Below are positions 51,476 to 61,255 of a stretch of DNA of 64,000 nucleotides, piece by piece (position 1 is the stretch's first letter; every line of letters begins with the position of its first letter). The position numbers and the translations under genes were made by a program. Under the pieces are notes generated by a model, which saw only the letters and a program-made list of their open reading frames with translations, did not search any database and had not been told where the DNA came from. Origin of the DNA: Corynebacterium choanae (GTDB lineage Bacteria > Actinomycetota > Actinomycetes > Mycobacteriales > Mycobacteriaceae); assembly GCF_003813965.1 (NCBI RefSeq), contig NZ_CP033896.1:2922774-2986773 (forward strand), read 5' to 3'.

Positions 51476-52663
51476 GTGCACGAAGTTTTACGCGTTGGCG
51501 ACCGGTCTCCTCGGATTGCCGAGGTCCGAGCCACCTTGGCCCGGCTCGGGCTGTTGGACGGCTATGCCGCCGACGTCACCGGCAACGGTCAAATGACCTA
51601 CAGTGATGCCGACACTATCTATGACGATCAGCTGGCTACAGCAGTGCAAGCCTTCCAGCAGTCCCGCGGTATTGTTGCCAACGGCTATATTGGCGAAGCA
51701 ACATTAACCGTGCTGCGGGAAGCGTCGTACACGCTGGGTGCCCGGGTGTTGAGTTTCCAACCCAATAATGTGCTCGTCGGCGACGATGTGGCGCAGCTCC
51801 AACAGCATCTGCTCGAGCTCGGGTTTTATGCTGGCCGCTTGGATGGCCACTATGGTGCCGACACCCATAATGCGGTGCGCACCTATCAGCTCAACAGTGG
51901 TTTGACTGACGATGGTATTTGCGGGCCGAAAACGATCCGTTCGCTGAAATATTTGGGGCGCCGGATCACCGGCGGTAATCCGCATGCAATCCGGGAACGG
52001 GAACAGGTACGCCAGGCAGGTCCACAGCTTGCCGGCAAACGGGTGGTTATTGATCCTGCCCTGGGTGGCACCGATTCTGGGCGCATGGTGCAGGGACGAT
52101 TCGGCGAAATCAGCGAGGAAGAAATCCTGTGGGATTTAGCGACCCGGTTAGAAGGTCGCATGATTGCCGCAGGGATGGAAACCATCAAGTCCCGTCCCCG
52201 ATTTGATAACCCTTCCCATACGCAACGGGCTGATATTGCCAATGCTTTCGGCGCCGATGTGATGCTGTGTCTGCGATGTGACAGCTATCAGAATGAGAAA
52301 GCTAATGGCTGTGCCACGTTTTTCTTCGGCTCTGAGCATGGTTCAACCTCGCTGTCGGGGGAGCATTTATCTGGGTTGATCCAGCGGGAGATTACTGCCC
52401 GAACCGGTTTGAATAACTGCGGGAATCATGCCCGCACCTGGGACATGCTGCGGTTGACGCAAATGCCCACCATTGAGATTGTCACCGGCTATGTGACCAG
52501 CCCTGACGATGTGGCATTACTGACCGACCCGCAGGTGCGTGACGCGATTGCCGAATCGGTGGTCGTGGCAGTGAAACGGTTTTATCTATTGGATTCCGAC
52601 ACGTTGGAAACTGGCACCTATAAATTCGCTGATTTGCTCGCGGAAGAAGAACTACTCGACTAG
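51476..52663 (+). CDS. cwlM: CwlM-type amidase homologue, catalytic residues lost
   Basis: 395 residues. Two N-terminal peptidoglycan-binding-like repeats (LRVGDRSPRIAEVRATLARL; LVGDDVAQLQQHLLELGFYA with GVRTYQLNSGLTDDGICG-like AVRTYQLNSGLTDDGICGPK) precede an amidase_3 domain. The zinc-site motifs are degenerate: DPGHGG reads DPALGG, and the SIHAN-type second His segment reads CLRCDSY. In mycobacteria CwlM is a cytoplasmic regulator that activates MurA when phosphorylated; lack of a signal peptide and of zinc ligands fits that role here. GTG 51476 has AAGGAG seven bases upstream. Confidence 0.92.
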   Translation: MHEVLRVGDRSPRIAEVRATLARLGLLDGYAADVTGNGQMTYSDADTIYDDQLATAVQAFQQSRGIVANGYIGEATLTVLREASYTLGARVLSFQPNNVLVGDDVAQLQQHLLELGFYAGRLDGHYGADTHNAVRTYQLNSGLTDDGICGPKTIRSLKYLGRRITGGNPHAIREREQVRQAGPQLAGKRVVIDPALGGTDSGRMVQGRFGEISEEEILWDLATRLEGRMIAAGMETIKSRPRFDNPSHTQRADIANAFGADVMLCLRCDSYQNEKANGCATFFFGSEHGSTSLSGEHLSGLIQREITARTGLNNCGNHARTWDMLRLTQMPTIEIVTGYVTSPDDVALLTDPQVRDAIAESVVVAVKRFYLLDSDTLETGTYKFADLLAEEELLD

Positions 52664-52728
52664 CTTGTCGTGCTGCCGCACCGCGCCGGATTTCACCCGC
52701 CGATGGCCGATACTGGATGTGCTGGCGG

Positions 52729-53463
52729 CTAGCTGATGGGGAATTCGTTGTCGGCAAGTAGTGTTGTCGAGGCTGCCTCGTATAGCAATCCTTGGGTGGG
52801 GGGTAGCTCGAGGCGCATCCGCGGCACAATCGGATGGTCTTGCGCAATGTGAAAGCCTGCCTCAAGCAGAATCTGAAAGTCCAGAAGCCCGATTTTTCCG
52901 GGATGCAGCAGCGCGTCAGCGACTTCTTTCCGCAATGGCTGCGACATCGTCTCCGGGGCGCTGTGGGTGGCTGTATCGTCTGTGCAGAGCTGACCGCGGC
53001 GGCGAGTACCGGAAAGATTCCGAAATGCGAACATCTCCATTGCAACAACCCCGCGCTGGGTTAACTCGTCGGCGACAGCAGCAAGCAGAAGCAGTGCTTG
53101 GCGTTGCCCTTCCGAACTGTCAGGATAGGCGCAAAACAGGCTGGTGACGAGTTCCGCATCGTCGCTCACCGGGGCAGTGGGCATTAATGCGGCACCGGGT
53201 GCGAGTTCCGCGGGACAGTACAACACTGTGCCGATTGCTTGGTCACTGTCCCCATCGCGGTCAGCGGAAACCAGATTGAAACCGCAACATCCCCTGGTTG
53301 ATAGCATGCGCGCGATCCATGCCTCTTTTTCCAGCACAACATCATGCTGTTCAGCAATAGCAGCAGCACAAGCGGTGTCTGCTTCCCAAAACACGGTGTG
53401 TAATGCCAGCGGAATAACACTGCTGGTGTTGGCTGGTGAAAGCGGTAATGCGAAAGCAGTCAT
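52729..53463 (-). CDS. GNAT-like protein of the cwlM-parB interval
   Basis: 244 residues. The central part (GQRQALLLLAAVADELTQRG followed by VVAMEMFAFRN) and overall layout suggest a GNAT-type acetyltransferase; the acetyl-CoA loop is not sharply recognisable. It sits between cwlM and parB on the minus strand, exactly where mycobacteria have Rv3916c, and is probably its counterpart. It converges on cwlM with 65 bases between stops. Substrate unknown. Confidence 0.7.
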   Translation of the reverse strand: MTAFALPLSPANTSSVIPLALHTVFWEADTACAAAIAEQHDVVLEKEAWIARMLSTRGCCGFNLVSADRDGDSDQAIGTVLYCPAELAPGAALMPTAPVSDDAELVTSLFCAYPDSSEGQRQALLLLAAVADELTQRGVVAMEMFAFRNLSGTRRRGQLCTDDTATHSAPETMSQPLRKEVADALLHPGKIGLLDFQILLEAGFHIAQDHPIVPRMRLELPPTQGLLYEAASTTLLADNEFPIS

Positions 53464-53641
53464 AGCGGAAAAGGTTTTCTTCGGCGCGGACGACAGGATT
53501 ACAACAGTACTTGCGACAATACCGATTTCTTGGCGGCCGTGAGGGCGCCCTGCGCGGTGCAGATGACCGTCGGCAGGGTGATACTTGCAAAAATATCGGC
53601 GCAGCGGAACAAGCGCTGCTTTGACGCCGATCGGGCCGGCT

Positions 53642-55921
53642 TTAATCCAAGGGGATGAGGCTGGTGGGTTCGCCGACTACGGTGATAGCCAGCTCGTCGC
53701 GGGCACGGGACGCCGCCACATAGAGCAGGGCACGTTCCCGTTGCAAGGATTCGTTTTGTTCCGCCGGCGGACAGCCCTCATAGAGGCCGAGTTTTGACAT
53801 GGAATCTTCCGACATGTCGGCGAGCAGTACGTGGGTAAATTCCATTCCTTTGGCATGGTGCATGGTGTGCGCCGACACTTGCCCATCCCAGGGGGTTTTC
53901 CCGGATCGTTTGGTGACACAGTCAATGCCGTGATCGGCTAACGTGGCCACGATTTCACTGATTTGGTCACGGGTACGGGCAAGGATCCCGATATGCGTAT
54001 TGGGTTCATTACGGGATAACCAGTGGCGTACCTTGTCGACGATCGCCTGCTGCTCATCGGTTTTTGAGGCTGCCCGCAGCATTTGGGGATGCGGCCCGTG
54101 TCGCAGTGACCGGTAGCCTAATGTGGTGTCGGCGAAACCGGTGGAGTCGAAAAATGTTTCTTCCGCCAGGATTGCTGCGGCAAAGTCGAGGGTTTCTTTC
54201 GTGGTGCGATAGTTGTGCCGGAGCCGGTGGCTGGCTTGCCCCCGGGTTTCGATGCCGAATCGGGCAAGTGACAAACGGTTACCGTAGATCCGCTGATGGG
54301 AGTCTTCGGCGAAGAAAATATCGTTCGGTCCTGGTTGGACGGCGGCCCGAATAAATCGCCAGTGGCCGGCGTGGAAATCTTGCGCTTCATCAACGATGAT
54401 GTGGTCGAGCAGTGGTTCTTGGCGTGCCTCAAGGATGGCTGCCGCAAGCACCGCATGGGCCGCAAATGGTAGCGCCGCAAGCTGCCCGCAGCGGCGCAGG
54501 AACTCTTGTGTGATCGTGAAGATGATGGCGCGTTCCCGTTTCGACAGCTGGGTGCCGCGACCGATACGGGCAGTGGTGAGATAGTCCTGCTGATTGTTGA
54601 GATCAGTGTGCAGGAGTACTTCGGTGAATTCTGCCCGCAGGAACAGCGGATGCTGCTTCGTTGCCGGCAGATCAGCGCCATAGACGGCGGCAGCTTCCCG
54701 CCACAGCTGGTCGGCGGTGCGGTCATTCATCACTGTTGGTCGATAGTCGCCGCTGTGCCCAAATAGTTGACTGCGGCACCGGTTGACTTCCGCGGCCGGG
54801 GCGTGCCGCAGAAAACTACTCACGGTTGCATCGATACCGCTCACTGCTAAACCGGGCAACCCCGGATAGTTGGCTTCCGGAAGGTGCGGGTTGAGTTCGT
54901 TGAGTTGCGTTTTCAACTGTTGGGCGAGCGGCCGGGTGAAACTGGTGAGCAATACCCGGGGTGGCTGGGCGGCTACCGGATTGTGCAACAGCCGGTTGGT
55001 GCGATGCAGCAGCACCACGGTTTTCCCGGTGCCGGCACCGCCAACAACCCGAGCCGATCCGGAATGGTCACAGTCAACTGCGTGCTGTTGTGACGGGTGG
55101 AGGAACAACCGCCATGCGGCGAAGCTGCCGTGTTCAAGCATCGCCTGCAGGGTGTGTTCATCAGGTTCGCAATAATAGTTCGAGGCCTGCAACCGGTCGA
55201 CAAGACCCCTGTCGGTGGTTGGATCAGTGGCGAATTGAGAGTTGTCGACGTGCAGCTCGGCGGCGATCTCATCGATGGTCAACCCTGCCAGCAAACCAAT
55301 GACTGCGTCTTTCTGCCAGCTGGGGGCATCAGCAATCATGGCAAGCAGGCTCGCTTCGTCGACGCTTGTGCGTAACGCTGCAATGACTGCTTGGCTGCAG
55401 CCAAGTTCGGTCGCCAGCAGGGAAGCGGTGATCCCGGATTCTGCCAGGATTTCCCACGGGGTGAGTTCGAAATTATCTGCGGGATAATCAGCGTCGGTAT
55501 CGGTTAAAGCTTCGCTGGTGGCCGGCTGGCTTGCAGCACCCGCCGAGGCATCGGTGTTCCACCCCTGGTCGACGGGATTATCCCAGCCGGGCGTGGCAGT
55601 GAGGAAGGGTTCGATGTGGCCACTGACGGGATTCGGGGCAAGGTGCACCTGTTTGGCATAGTCGATGGCGTCATCATGGTTTTTTACTGCAAGCAGCACA
55701 TAGGTGACTTCACCGGGTTGGGGGCGAAGTTCCAGCAGCACAGCCCGATAGTGCAGATCGATTGGGGCGGTACGAATCCGCGGATCCCGACTGTTGTGTA
55801 GCGGTGCAATATGAAGCGATGGATGCTGCGGGTCACGAACTAGCATCGTGAACCATCCGCCGATGCGTTTCCGCAGCTCAGGGGTGAAGGTTTGATCGCT
55901 GATAATCACCTTGGTGGTCAT
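53642..55921 (-). CDS. UvrD-like helicase with N-terminal RelE/ParE-like domain
   Basis: 759 residues. Residues 1-92 resemble a RelE/ParE toxin fold: KVIISDQTFTPELRKRIGGW, HIAPLHNSRDPRIRTAPIDL, HYRAVLLE and VTYVLLAVKNHDDAIDYAK. A Ala/Asp-rich linker and a helical segment (150-270) follow. The superfamily 1 helicase core has Walker A GGAGTGKT (294-301), HIIVDEAQDF, FFAEDSHQRIYG, HRLRHNYRTT, MHHAKGMEFTHVLLADMSED and LLYVAASRARDEL. Fusion of a RelE-like domain to a UvrD-like ATPase occurs scattered in actinobacteria; function is unestablished, with DNA repair or defence possible. It is not usual between cwlM and parB. ATG 55921 is preferred by spacing from GGGGAAG; ATG 55930 is possible. Confidence 0.85.
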   Translation of the reverse strand: MTTKVIISDQTFTPELRKRIGGWFTMLVRDPQHPSLHIAPLHNSRDPRIRTAPIDLHYRAVLLELRPQPGEVTYVLLAVKNHDDAIDYAKQVHLAPNPVSGHIEPFLTATPGWDNPVDQGWNTDASAGAASQPATSEALTDTDADYPADNFELTPWEILAESGITASLLATELGCSQAVIAALRTSVDEASLLAMIADAPSWQKDAVIGLLAGLTIDEIAAELHVDNSQFATDPTTDRGLVDRLQASNYYCEPDEHTLQAMLEHGSFAAWRLFLHPSQQHAVDCDHSGSARVVGGAGTGKTVVLLHRTNRLLHNPVAAQPPRVLLTSFTRPLAQQLKTQLNELNPHLPEANYPGLPGLAVSGIDATVSSFLRHAPAAEVNRCRSQLFGHSGDYRPTVMNDRTADQLWREAAAVYGADLPATKQHPLFLRAEFTEVLLHTDLNNQQDYLTTARIGRGTQLSKRERAIIFTITQEFLRRCGQLAALPFAAHAVLAAAILEARQEPLLDHIIVDEAQDFHAGHWRFIRAAVQPGPNDIFFAEDSHQRIYGNRLSLARFGIETRGQASHRLRHNYRTTKETLDFAAAILAEETFFDSTGFADTTLGYRSLRHGPHPQMLRAASKTDEQQAIVDKVRHWLSRNEPNTHIGILARTRDQISEIVATLADHGIDCVTKRSGKTPWDGQVSAHTMHHAKGMEFTHVLLADMSEDSMSKLGLYEGCPPAEQNESLQRERALLYVAASRARDELAITVVGEPTSLIPLD

Positions 55922-56015
55922 AGTGGTCATCTTCCCCTGTCGTGTGACGGCACGCTCGTCAATGGGCAATCCGAACGCTGCGTGTTGTACTCCTACCGGT
56001 AGCTGCTAGTGACTT

Positions 56016-57143
56016 TTAAGGATGTTCCCGCAGAATCCCCATAATCCGATTGAGGTCATCTTCGCCGGCAAATTCGACAATGATTTTGCCCCGGTTTTTC
56101 TTCCCAACAGCTACTGTCACTTTGGTGTCGAGTCCGTCGGCAAGCCAGTCGGCTGCCCGGCTGGCGAACTCAGGAACGGGGCGGGGTTGCCGGCCAGGTT
56201 TCGGTTTCACCGGGGTTTGACCGTCCGCGTTGAGTAACACCACCGCTTCTTCGGTGGCCCGCACTGATAAACCTTCAGCGATGATACGTTTGGCGAGTTG
56301 TTCTTGAGCGGCAGCACCCTGTTGCAGTCCCAGCAGTGCCCGGGCGTGACCGGCAGACAACACTCCTGCGGCGACGGGGCGCTGCACAGCAACCGGTAGT
56401 TCAAGCAGCCGAATCATGTTAGAGATCACCGGCCGGGAACGGCCTAGTTTTTCGGCAAGCTGCTGATGAGTCACCCCAAATTCCTCCAGGAGCTGCGCAT
56501 AGGCGGCGGCTTCTTCCAGCGGGTTGAGTTGGACGCGGTGAATGTTCTCCAGGAGAGCGTCGCGCAGCATGTGCTGGTCAGAGGTGTGGCGGACGATCGC
56601 CGGGATGGTGGAAAGCCCGGCGAGTTTCGCGGCACGGAGCCGCCGTTCACCCATGATGAGTTCGTATGCGGCGGGCTGATCATCACCGGTGGGTTGTTGC
56701 CGCACAATGATCGGTTGCATGAGACCGAACTCGGCAATGGAGTGCACCAGCTCTTCGAGGGCGTCTTCGTCGAAGACTTGCCGCGGCTGTTTCGGGTTCG
56801 GGGTGATCAGCCTGATCGGCAGTTCTTTATACACTGCCCCGAAGGTGTCGGTGTTGGTAGTGTTGACTTCGTCAAGCACCGGTGACGGGCTGGGTTTAAC
56901 GGGTTTGCCGGTGTCTTGTTCGGCGGCGGCTGCAACACGTTTCGCAAGATCAGCTGGGGTGGGTGCTGATCCCGGTTTGCCCGGGTGGGCAGGCTTTGGG
57001 GTGTTGTTGCTGCCGGGGCGGGGTTTGCGGTCACCGAAGAGGACATCGGCCGCATCGTCACCGATGGCGGGGCGGCGTTTGTCGGAAGGGATGAGGGAGG
57101 CCAGGCCGCGACCTAATCCCCCTTTGGGCTTTTCGGTAGCCAT
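56016..57143 (-). CDS. parB: Chromosome-partitioning protein ParB
   Basis: 375 residues. It starts with the ParA-contact motif [13 protein letters not shown]. The CTP-binding/N-engagement domain has [20 protein letters not shown] and the GERR box [20 protein letters not shown]. The parS-binding helix-turn-helix follows: [20 protein letters not shown] and [22 protein letters not shown]-terminal dimerisation domain ends the chain. An Ala/Pro linker of about 60 residues joins the N-terminus to the core. It loads on the parS sites listed at 20.4-32.3 kb and spreads as a CTP clamp (family knowledge). ATG 57143 is set by homology. Confidence 0.97.
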   Translation of the reverse strand: MATEKPKGGLGRGLASLIPSDKRRPAIGDDAADVLFGDRKPRPGSNNTPKPAHPGKPGSAPTPADLAKRVAAAAEQDTGKPVKPSPSPVLDEVNTTNTDTFGAVYKELPIRLITPNPKQPRQVFDEDALEELVHSIAEFGLMQPIIVRQQPTGDDQPAAYELIMGERRLRAAKLAGLSTIPAIVRHTSDQHMLRDALLENIHRVQLNPLEEAAAYAQLLEEFGVTHQQLAEKLGRSRPVISNMIRLLELPVAVQRPVAAGVLSAGHARALLGLQQGAAAQEQLAKRIIAEGLSVRATEEAVVLLNADGQTPVKPKPGRQPRPVPEFASRAADWLADGLDTKVTVAVGKKNRGKIIVEFAGEDDLNRIMGILREHP

Positions 57144-57587
57144 AACAACAACGACTCTTTCTTCACAACGATTGTGGTGGTGAGGTTTGCTTCTTGCGCT
57201 GCTTCCGCATTCCCCGCGCCGGCTATGCCAGATCACCTGCTGGTAATAGTGGTAAACACACCACCGCAGGCGCGACTGACCGGACAGACTTCGCTTTAGA
57301 TGGTACACATGCCACCGGCGCTACGCCCCTGCGATATGTGTGTTGTGCAACCCCACCGGTGGCGGCGGGGTGCAGCAGCGCGGCGCGCGGTAAGCATTGC
57401 AACCCTCATCGGGCAGGTGCACGTTTAAGATTATCGCCCGATGTTCGGCAAGAGGTGTGCGACTTTCCAGCAAGCTTGTGGAAAACCCCGGTAGTGCGAG
57501 GAGTGTTCCACAAGGGCGGGTGCTGCCAGCTAACAATGTTGGGCGGCGGCCGCACAGCTGCCAGCACATATTTGGCTGGGAAGACAC
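57144..57587. other. Long parA-parB spacer with inverted repeat
   Basis: 444 bases between parA and parB, where related genomes usually have a short gap. No gene seen. CTTGTGGAA (57475-57483) and TTCCACAAG (57506-57514) form a 9-bp inverted repeat, and a GC-rich hairpin lies near 57350. They may be regulatory. Confidence 0.45.
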
Positions 57588-58511
57588 TTAGCTGCTGGGG
57601 GCACGCCCAATAGGATCGTCGGCGTCGAGCGGCACATAGTCGCCGCGTTTGCCGAGTTCGATCGCCGCATCAAGATACGCCATTGCGCCGCGGGAACCGG
57701 GATCATAGTCGAGGACTGTTTGCCCGTAGCCGGGTGCTTCAGACACTTTCACCGAGCGGGGAATAGTGTTGGTGAGCACTACCTCCCCGAAGTGGTTGCG
57801 CACTTCGGCGGCAACCTGTTCGGCAAGTTTGGTGCGGGCATCATACATGGTCAACACAATGGTGGAGATGTGCAGCTGCGGGTTGAGATGCGCCCGAATC
57901 AGGCTGATGTTGTGCAGCAGCTGGCCAACCCCTTCGAGGGCATAGTATTCACACTGGATGGGGATGAGTACTTCTTCGACGGCGCACATTGCGTTGACGG
58001 TGAGCAGGCCCAGCGACGGGGGACAGTCGATAAACACATAATCGAAGTCGTAGCGGGCAAGAAAGTCGGCATTGATCGCGTCGGCAAGCCGAAATTCCCG
58101 ATTGTCTAGGTTGACGAGTTCGATTTCGCTGCCGGCCAGATCAATGGTGGCCGGAATGCAGTACAGGTTGTTGTGGTTTGGCGATTGTTGCATCGCCTCA
58201 TCGGGGGTGATGTCCCCGATGAGCACCTCATAGGAGGAGGGGGTGCCGGCCACATGTTCCGCGCCGAGTGCGGTTGACGCATTGCCCTGCGGGTCAAGAT
58301 CGATAACCAGCACGTTCATGCCGGCAATCGCTAAACCGGCGGCAAGATTGACGGTGGTGGTGGTTTTCCCGACGCCGCCTTTTTGATTAGAGATCGTAAT
58401 CAGCCGTGGCCGATCTGGTTTCGGCAACGATGGGGTGCGTGGTGAACGAATCCAGGCGGCGCGTTGCGCGGCCGCCGCAATGGGCGTGTCAGCGAAGTTC
58501 GTGTCGTCCAT
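57588..58511 (-). CDS. parA: Chromosome-partitioning ATPase ParA
   Basis: 307 residues. Deviant Walker A KGGVGKTTTTVNLAAGLA, Walker A-prime VLVIDLDPQGNASTALG and Walker B FDYVFIDCPPSLGLLTVNAM; EYYALEGVGQLLHNI and IPRSVKVSEAPGYGQTVLDY complete the Soj/ParA pattern. ATP-bound ParA coats DNA and moves ParB-parS complexes to the pole. ATG 58511 begins MDDTNFADTP; an in-frame ATG 32 codons earlier (58607) is an alternative. Confidence 0.97.
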   Translation of the reverse strand: MDDTNFADTPIAAAAQRAAWIRSPRTPSLPKPDRPRLITISNQKGGVGKTTTTVNLAAGLAIAGMNVLVIDLDPQGNASTALGAEHVAGTPSSYEVLIGDITPDEAMQQSPNHNNLYCIPATIDLAGSEIELVNLDNREFRLADAINADFLARYDFDYVFIDCPPSLGLLTVNAMCAVEEVLIPIQCEYYALEGVGQLLHNISLIRAHLNPQLHISTIVLTMYDARTKLAEQVAAEVRNHFGEVVLTNTIPRSVKVSEAPGYGQTVLDYDPGSRGAMAYLDAAIELGKRGDYVPLDADDPIGRAPSS

Positions 58512-58721
58512 TTTGTGTAAGTCCTGTAGTCTCCCCGTGATGTGGTGGCATCCATCGGTGCAGGTGGCACGGTGGATAGGCGGATTAGACGAATCATTGG
58601 CGATCATCGGCGATGACGCTGCCCGCTTATAACCTTCTCTAGTGTAGCGAACAACCCGCACCGCGCCATGCCCCTCCACGGTGCGGCAGCTGTTGCTGCT
58701 GGTTATCAAGGGGCGGGGCGG

Positions 58722-59384
58722 TTAGCGTTTCTTGGTGCGGCGCGGGTTTTTGGTTATTCGCACCACCGTTGCAGGTTCGGCAATGGTGTGTTCCCCGCAG
58801 CGGAGAATCGTCGGGGTGTTGCCGCCGAGGCGGGTAATCGCCGCGCTGTCGCGGCTGATTTCTGCTGCTGCTGTTTCCCCTTTGAGGGCATCAATCCGCC
58901 CGGTGGCGTGGATCAGCGGCATACAGTAGCCCACCAGGGTGGCCAGCGGGGCAACAGCCCGGGAGGTGGCAACATCGGCGCCGCCGACTGTGTCGATCAC
59001 TTCCGGGTCTTCGGCCCGGCCACGGATGACCCGCACATTGTCGAGCTGTAGCGTGTCAACTACTTCGGTGAGGAAGACGCTGCGTTTGAGGAGGGATTCA
59101 ACCAGGTCTACTTGCAGATCGGGGCGGGCGATAGCCAGCGGGATGCCGGGCAGTCCCGCCCCGGATCCAACGTCGACAAGATGCTCATCGGGATGCAGGA
59201 TTTCGGCCACAATTGCACAGTTGAGAATGTGCCGATCCCACAGGCGGGGTACTTCCCGCGGACCGATGAATCCCCGCTCATATCCGGCGGTGGCAAGCAG
59301 CTCATGGTAGCCGATTGCTTTGTCGAGGTTGTCGCCAAACAGGGTGGCGGCATAGGCCGGTGGGGTGGGCGTCGAGGAAGTCAC
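58722..59384 (-). CDS. rsmG: 16S rRNA (guanine527-N7)-methyltransferase RsmG
   Basis: 220 residues. AdoMet-binding motif LVDVGSGAGLPGIPLAIARP with LVESLLKRSVFLTEV, and TSRAVAPLATLVGYCMPLI. It methylates G527 of 16S rRNA; loss gives low-level streptomycin resistance. GTG 59384 (MTSSTPTPPAYAATLFG) fits homology; the ribosome site is weak and an ATG 16 codons earlier cannot be excluded. Position next to parA is as in other actinobacteria. Confidence 0.95.
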   Translation of the reverse strand: MTSSTPTPPAYAATLFGDNLDKAIGYHELLATAGYERGFIGPREVPRLWDRHILNCAIVAEILHPDEHLVDVGSGAGLPGIPLAIARPDLQVDLVESLLKRSVFLTEVVDTLQLDNVRVIRGRAEDPEVIDTVGGADVATSRAVAPLATLVGYCMPLIHATGRIDALKGETAAAEISRDSAAITRLGGNTPTILRCGEHTIAEPATVVRITKNPRRTKKR

Positions 59385-60037
59385 GATGTGCAGGTTTCCC
59401 GTCTGTGTCGAATGAATGAGGCCAGGCGTCAAAGAGTATTGCTAGATAGGGTTGGCATCACTGGCGGCAGGGTGCCGCAAAGTGCAGTTGGCCAGCGCCC
59501 TGGATGAGCTTTGGTTGTTACGATACAACGTTGTTGCGTCACATTGGGGTGTAGCGGTAGTTCGATCCGCGAGAGTTACTTCCACCTTTGACCTATCCAC
59601 CGGTGGTCGATTGCGTAGCGCTGCGACAGGGGTGGAAGCAGAAAACCTCGCAAAGCTATGGTGTCTTGTTGCTGGTTTTCTCATGCTAATGCGCAAAAAC
59701 AGTAGCTGCCCACTAGGGAAGATCAATTCCCTGCACTGTGGCACATGCACCCCACACCCACCATATTTGGAAAGCACAGCACACCTTGCCACCACCGGCC
59801 CGCGGATAGCCGTGTCGGAAGGGATGCGGCGCAGCGCAGCGAAAGGTTGCTCTGGTGTGGTCGGTGGCAATGTGGTGGCCTGCACGATGTGTGGCAGATT
59901 TGCACAGTCCTGCTTGGTTCTGCTTGACCGGAGTGTTGAGCGCAAAACACCCACCTTGCTGCCGGTGCAGTGTTTTTCGCCTCTCCGGCGGAACACTTGA
60001 CAGAAGATGGGTGTTGGGGGAAGAGAAGAACGCGCAG
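59385..60037. other. Spacer where jag/khpB would be expected
   Basis: 653 bases between rsmG and yidC. In M. tuberculosis this slot encodes the KH-R3H protein Jag/KhpB (Rv3920c). I looked for KH (GxxG) and R3H motifs on the minus strand and found none. Long frames exist but are compositionally odd. A weak hairpin lies at about 59968-59994 just past yidC. Confidence 0.5.
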
Positions 60038-61255
60038 TTAGCGGCGTTTCTTCTTCCGGTTTCGTTGCGGTTTCGCCCCCGGCTTCGGGGTGGTTGCCGA
60101 CTGTCCGGAGGCAGTCTTGGCGGCTTGTTTTTCGGCTGCGCGGGCGAGGGCTTCCCGTTCGGCGTCGGCTTTCATCTGTTGGAATGCCGCCCGGAAACCG
60201 GTGGTTTTCTTACCACTGTCGTTTCCCGGCTGCGTCAGGGTTGCAGTGCCGCTTGCTGTTTCACCAGTGGTGTCACTGTCCACGGCCGGGGTGTGGGTGG
60301 CTTTTTTCCCTTGTTTCTTCGGGTTTACTGGTTTCACACCGGGACGCGGGGCAGTTGCCCGTTTGGCGTCTTTTTTCGCCTGCAGGGCGGCTGCTTCTTC
60401 CCGGTCGAGTTTCGCGAACATCCACCGCTGCTGGAAGAAGGTCCACAGGTTGTTGGCCATCATGTAGAACAGCAAACCGATATGCCACACCGCACCGGTG
60501 AACACGATCATGAAGGGGAAGAACCACACCATCATCTTGTTCATCATTTCGGCCTGCATCTGCATTTGGCCGCTTTGTGGTGTTTTCGACAGGCCTTGGG
60601 CTTGGCGACGGCGGGTGCGAGCAACCGAGTGGCGACCGTTGAGGTGGGTTGCCAGGGCGATGATGATAATCAGCGGAACCGCCACCATCATGATGGTGGT
60701 GCGGGTAAAGTCCACCGGCTGGAAGGCCTGATACATGTCTTCCGGCATGGTGATGTAGGCACTCAGCGGCACCCCGAAGAAGCGGGCGTCGAGGAAGGAT
60801 TGCACATCTTCCACGGAGAAGAAATAGTTCGGCAGATTCCGGTTTTCCTCAATGGATAGCCCTAAGGCACCAGGACCGTTACCGGTGCGGTTAAATGACC
60901 GCAGCACGTGGAACAGGCCGATAAACACCGGCATCTGCACGAGCATCGGTAAACAGCCCGCAACCGGGTTGACCCCGAGTTCTTTTTGCAGCCGCCGGGT
61001 TTCCTCGAGTTGTTTTTGCTGATCGTTTTTGTAGCGCTCTTTGATCTCTGCGAGCTGCGGCTGCAGTTCCTGCATTTTTGTCATTGACCGCATCGAAGAG
61101 ATCATCGGCTTGACGAGCAGGGCACGAATGGTGAAGGTGAGGAACATAATCGCCAGCACCCACGACCATCCGGAACCTGGGTCGAGAACGAGCGAAAACA
61201 CTTTATGCCAAAACCACAGCACCACTGAGATTGGCCAGTAAACAAAGTTAAGCAC
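60038..61255 (-). CDS. yidC: Membrane protein insertase YidC
   Basis: 405 residues. YidC/Oxa1 domain with five helices: VYWPISVVLWFWHKVFSLVL, WSWVLAIMFLTFTIRALLVK (with the groove Arg), GCLPMLVQMPVFIGLFHVLR, TTIMMVAVPLIIIIALATHL and MMVWFFPFMIVFTGAVWHIG. A coiled cytoplasmic hairpin (KMQELQPQLAEIKERYKNDQ) separates helices. The C-terminal ~100 residues are Lys/Ala/Thr-rich, ending RNRKKKRR, typical for ribosome contact. It inserts membrane proteins with or without SecYEG. GTG 61255 with AAGGAG 14 bases upstream is the likely start. Confidence 0.96.
   Translation of the reverse strand: MLNFVYWPISVVLWFWHKVFSLVLDPGSGWSWVLAIMFLTFTIRALLVKPMISSMRSMTKMQELQPQLAEIKERYKNDQQKQLEETRRLQKELGVNPVAGCLPMLVQMPVFIGLFHVLRSFNRTGNGPGALGLSIEENRNLPNYFFSVEDVQSFLDARFFGVPLSAYITMPEDMYQAFQPVDFTRTTIMMVAVPLIIIIALATHLNGRHSVARTRRRQAQGLSKTPQSGQMQMQAEMMNKMMVWFFPFMIVFTGAVWHIGLLFYMMANNLWTFFQQRWMFAKLDREEAAALQAKKDAKRATAPRPGVKPVNPKKQGKKATHTPAVDSDTTGETASGTATLTQPGNDSGKKTTGFRAAFQQMKADAEREALARAAEKQAAKTASGQSATTPKPGAKPQRNRKKKRR

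Noticed and set aside
59442..59996. 184-codon minus-strand frame as jag
   Set aside because: No KH GxxG loop or R3H motif; composition is Arg/Pro/Thr-rich and unlike Jag/KhpB.
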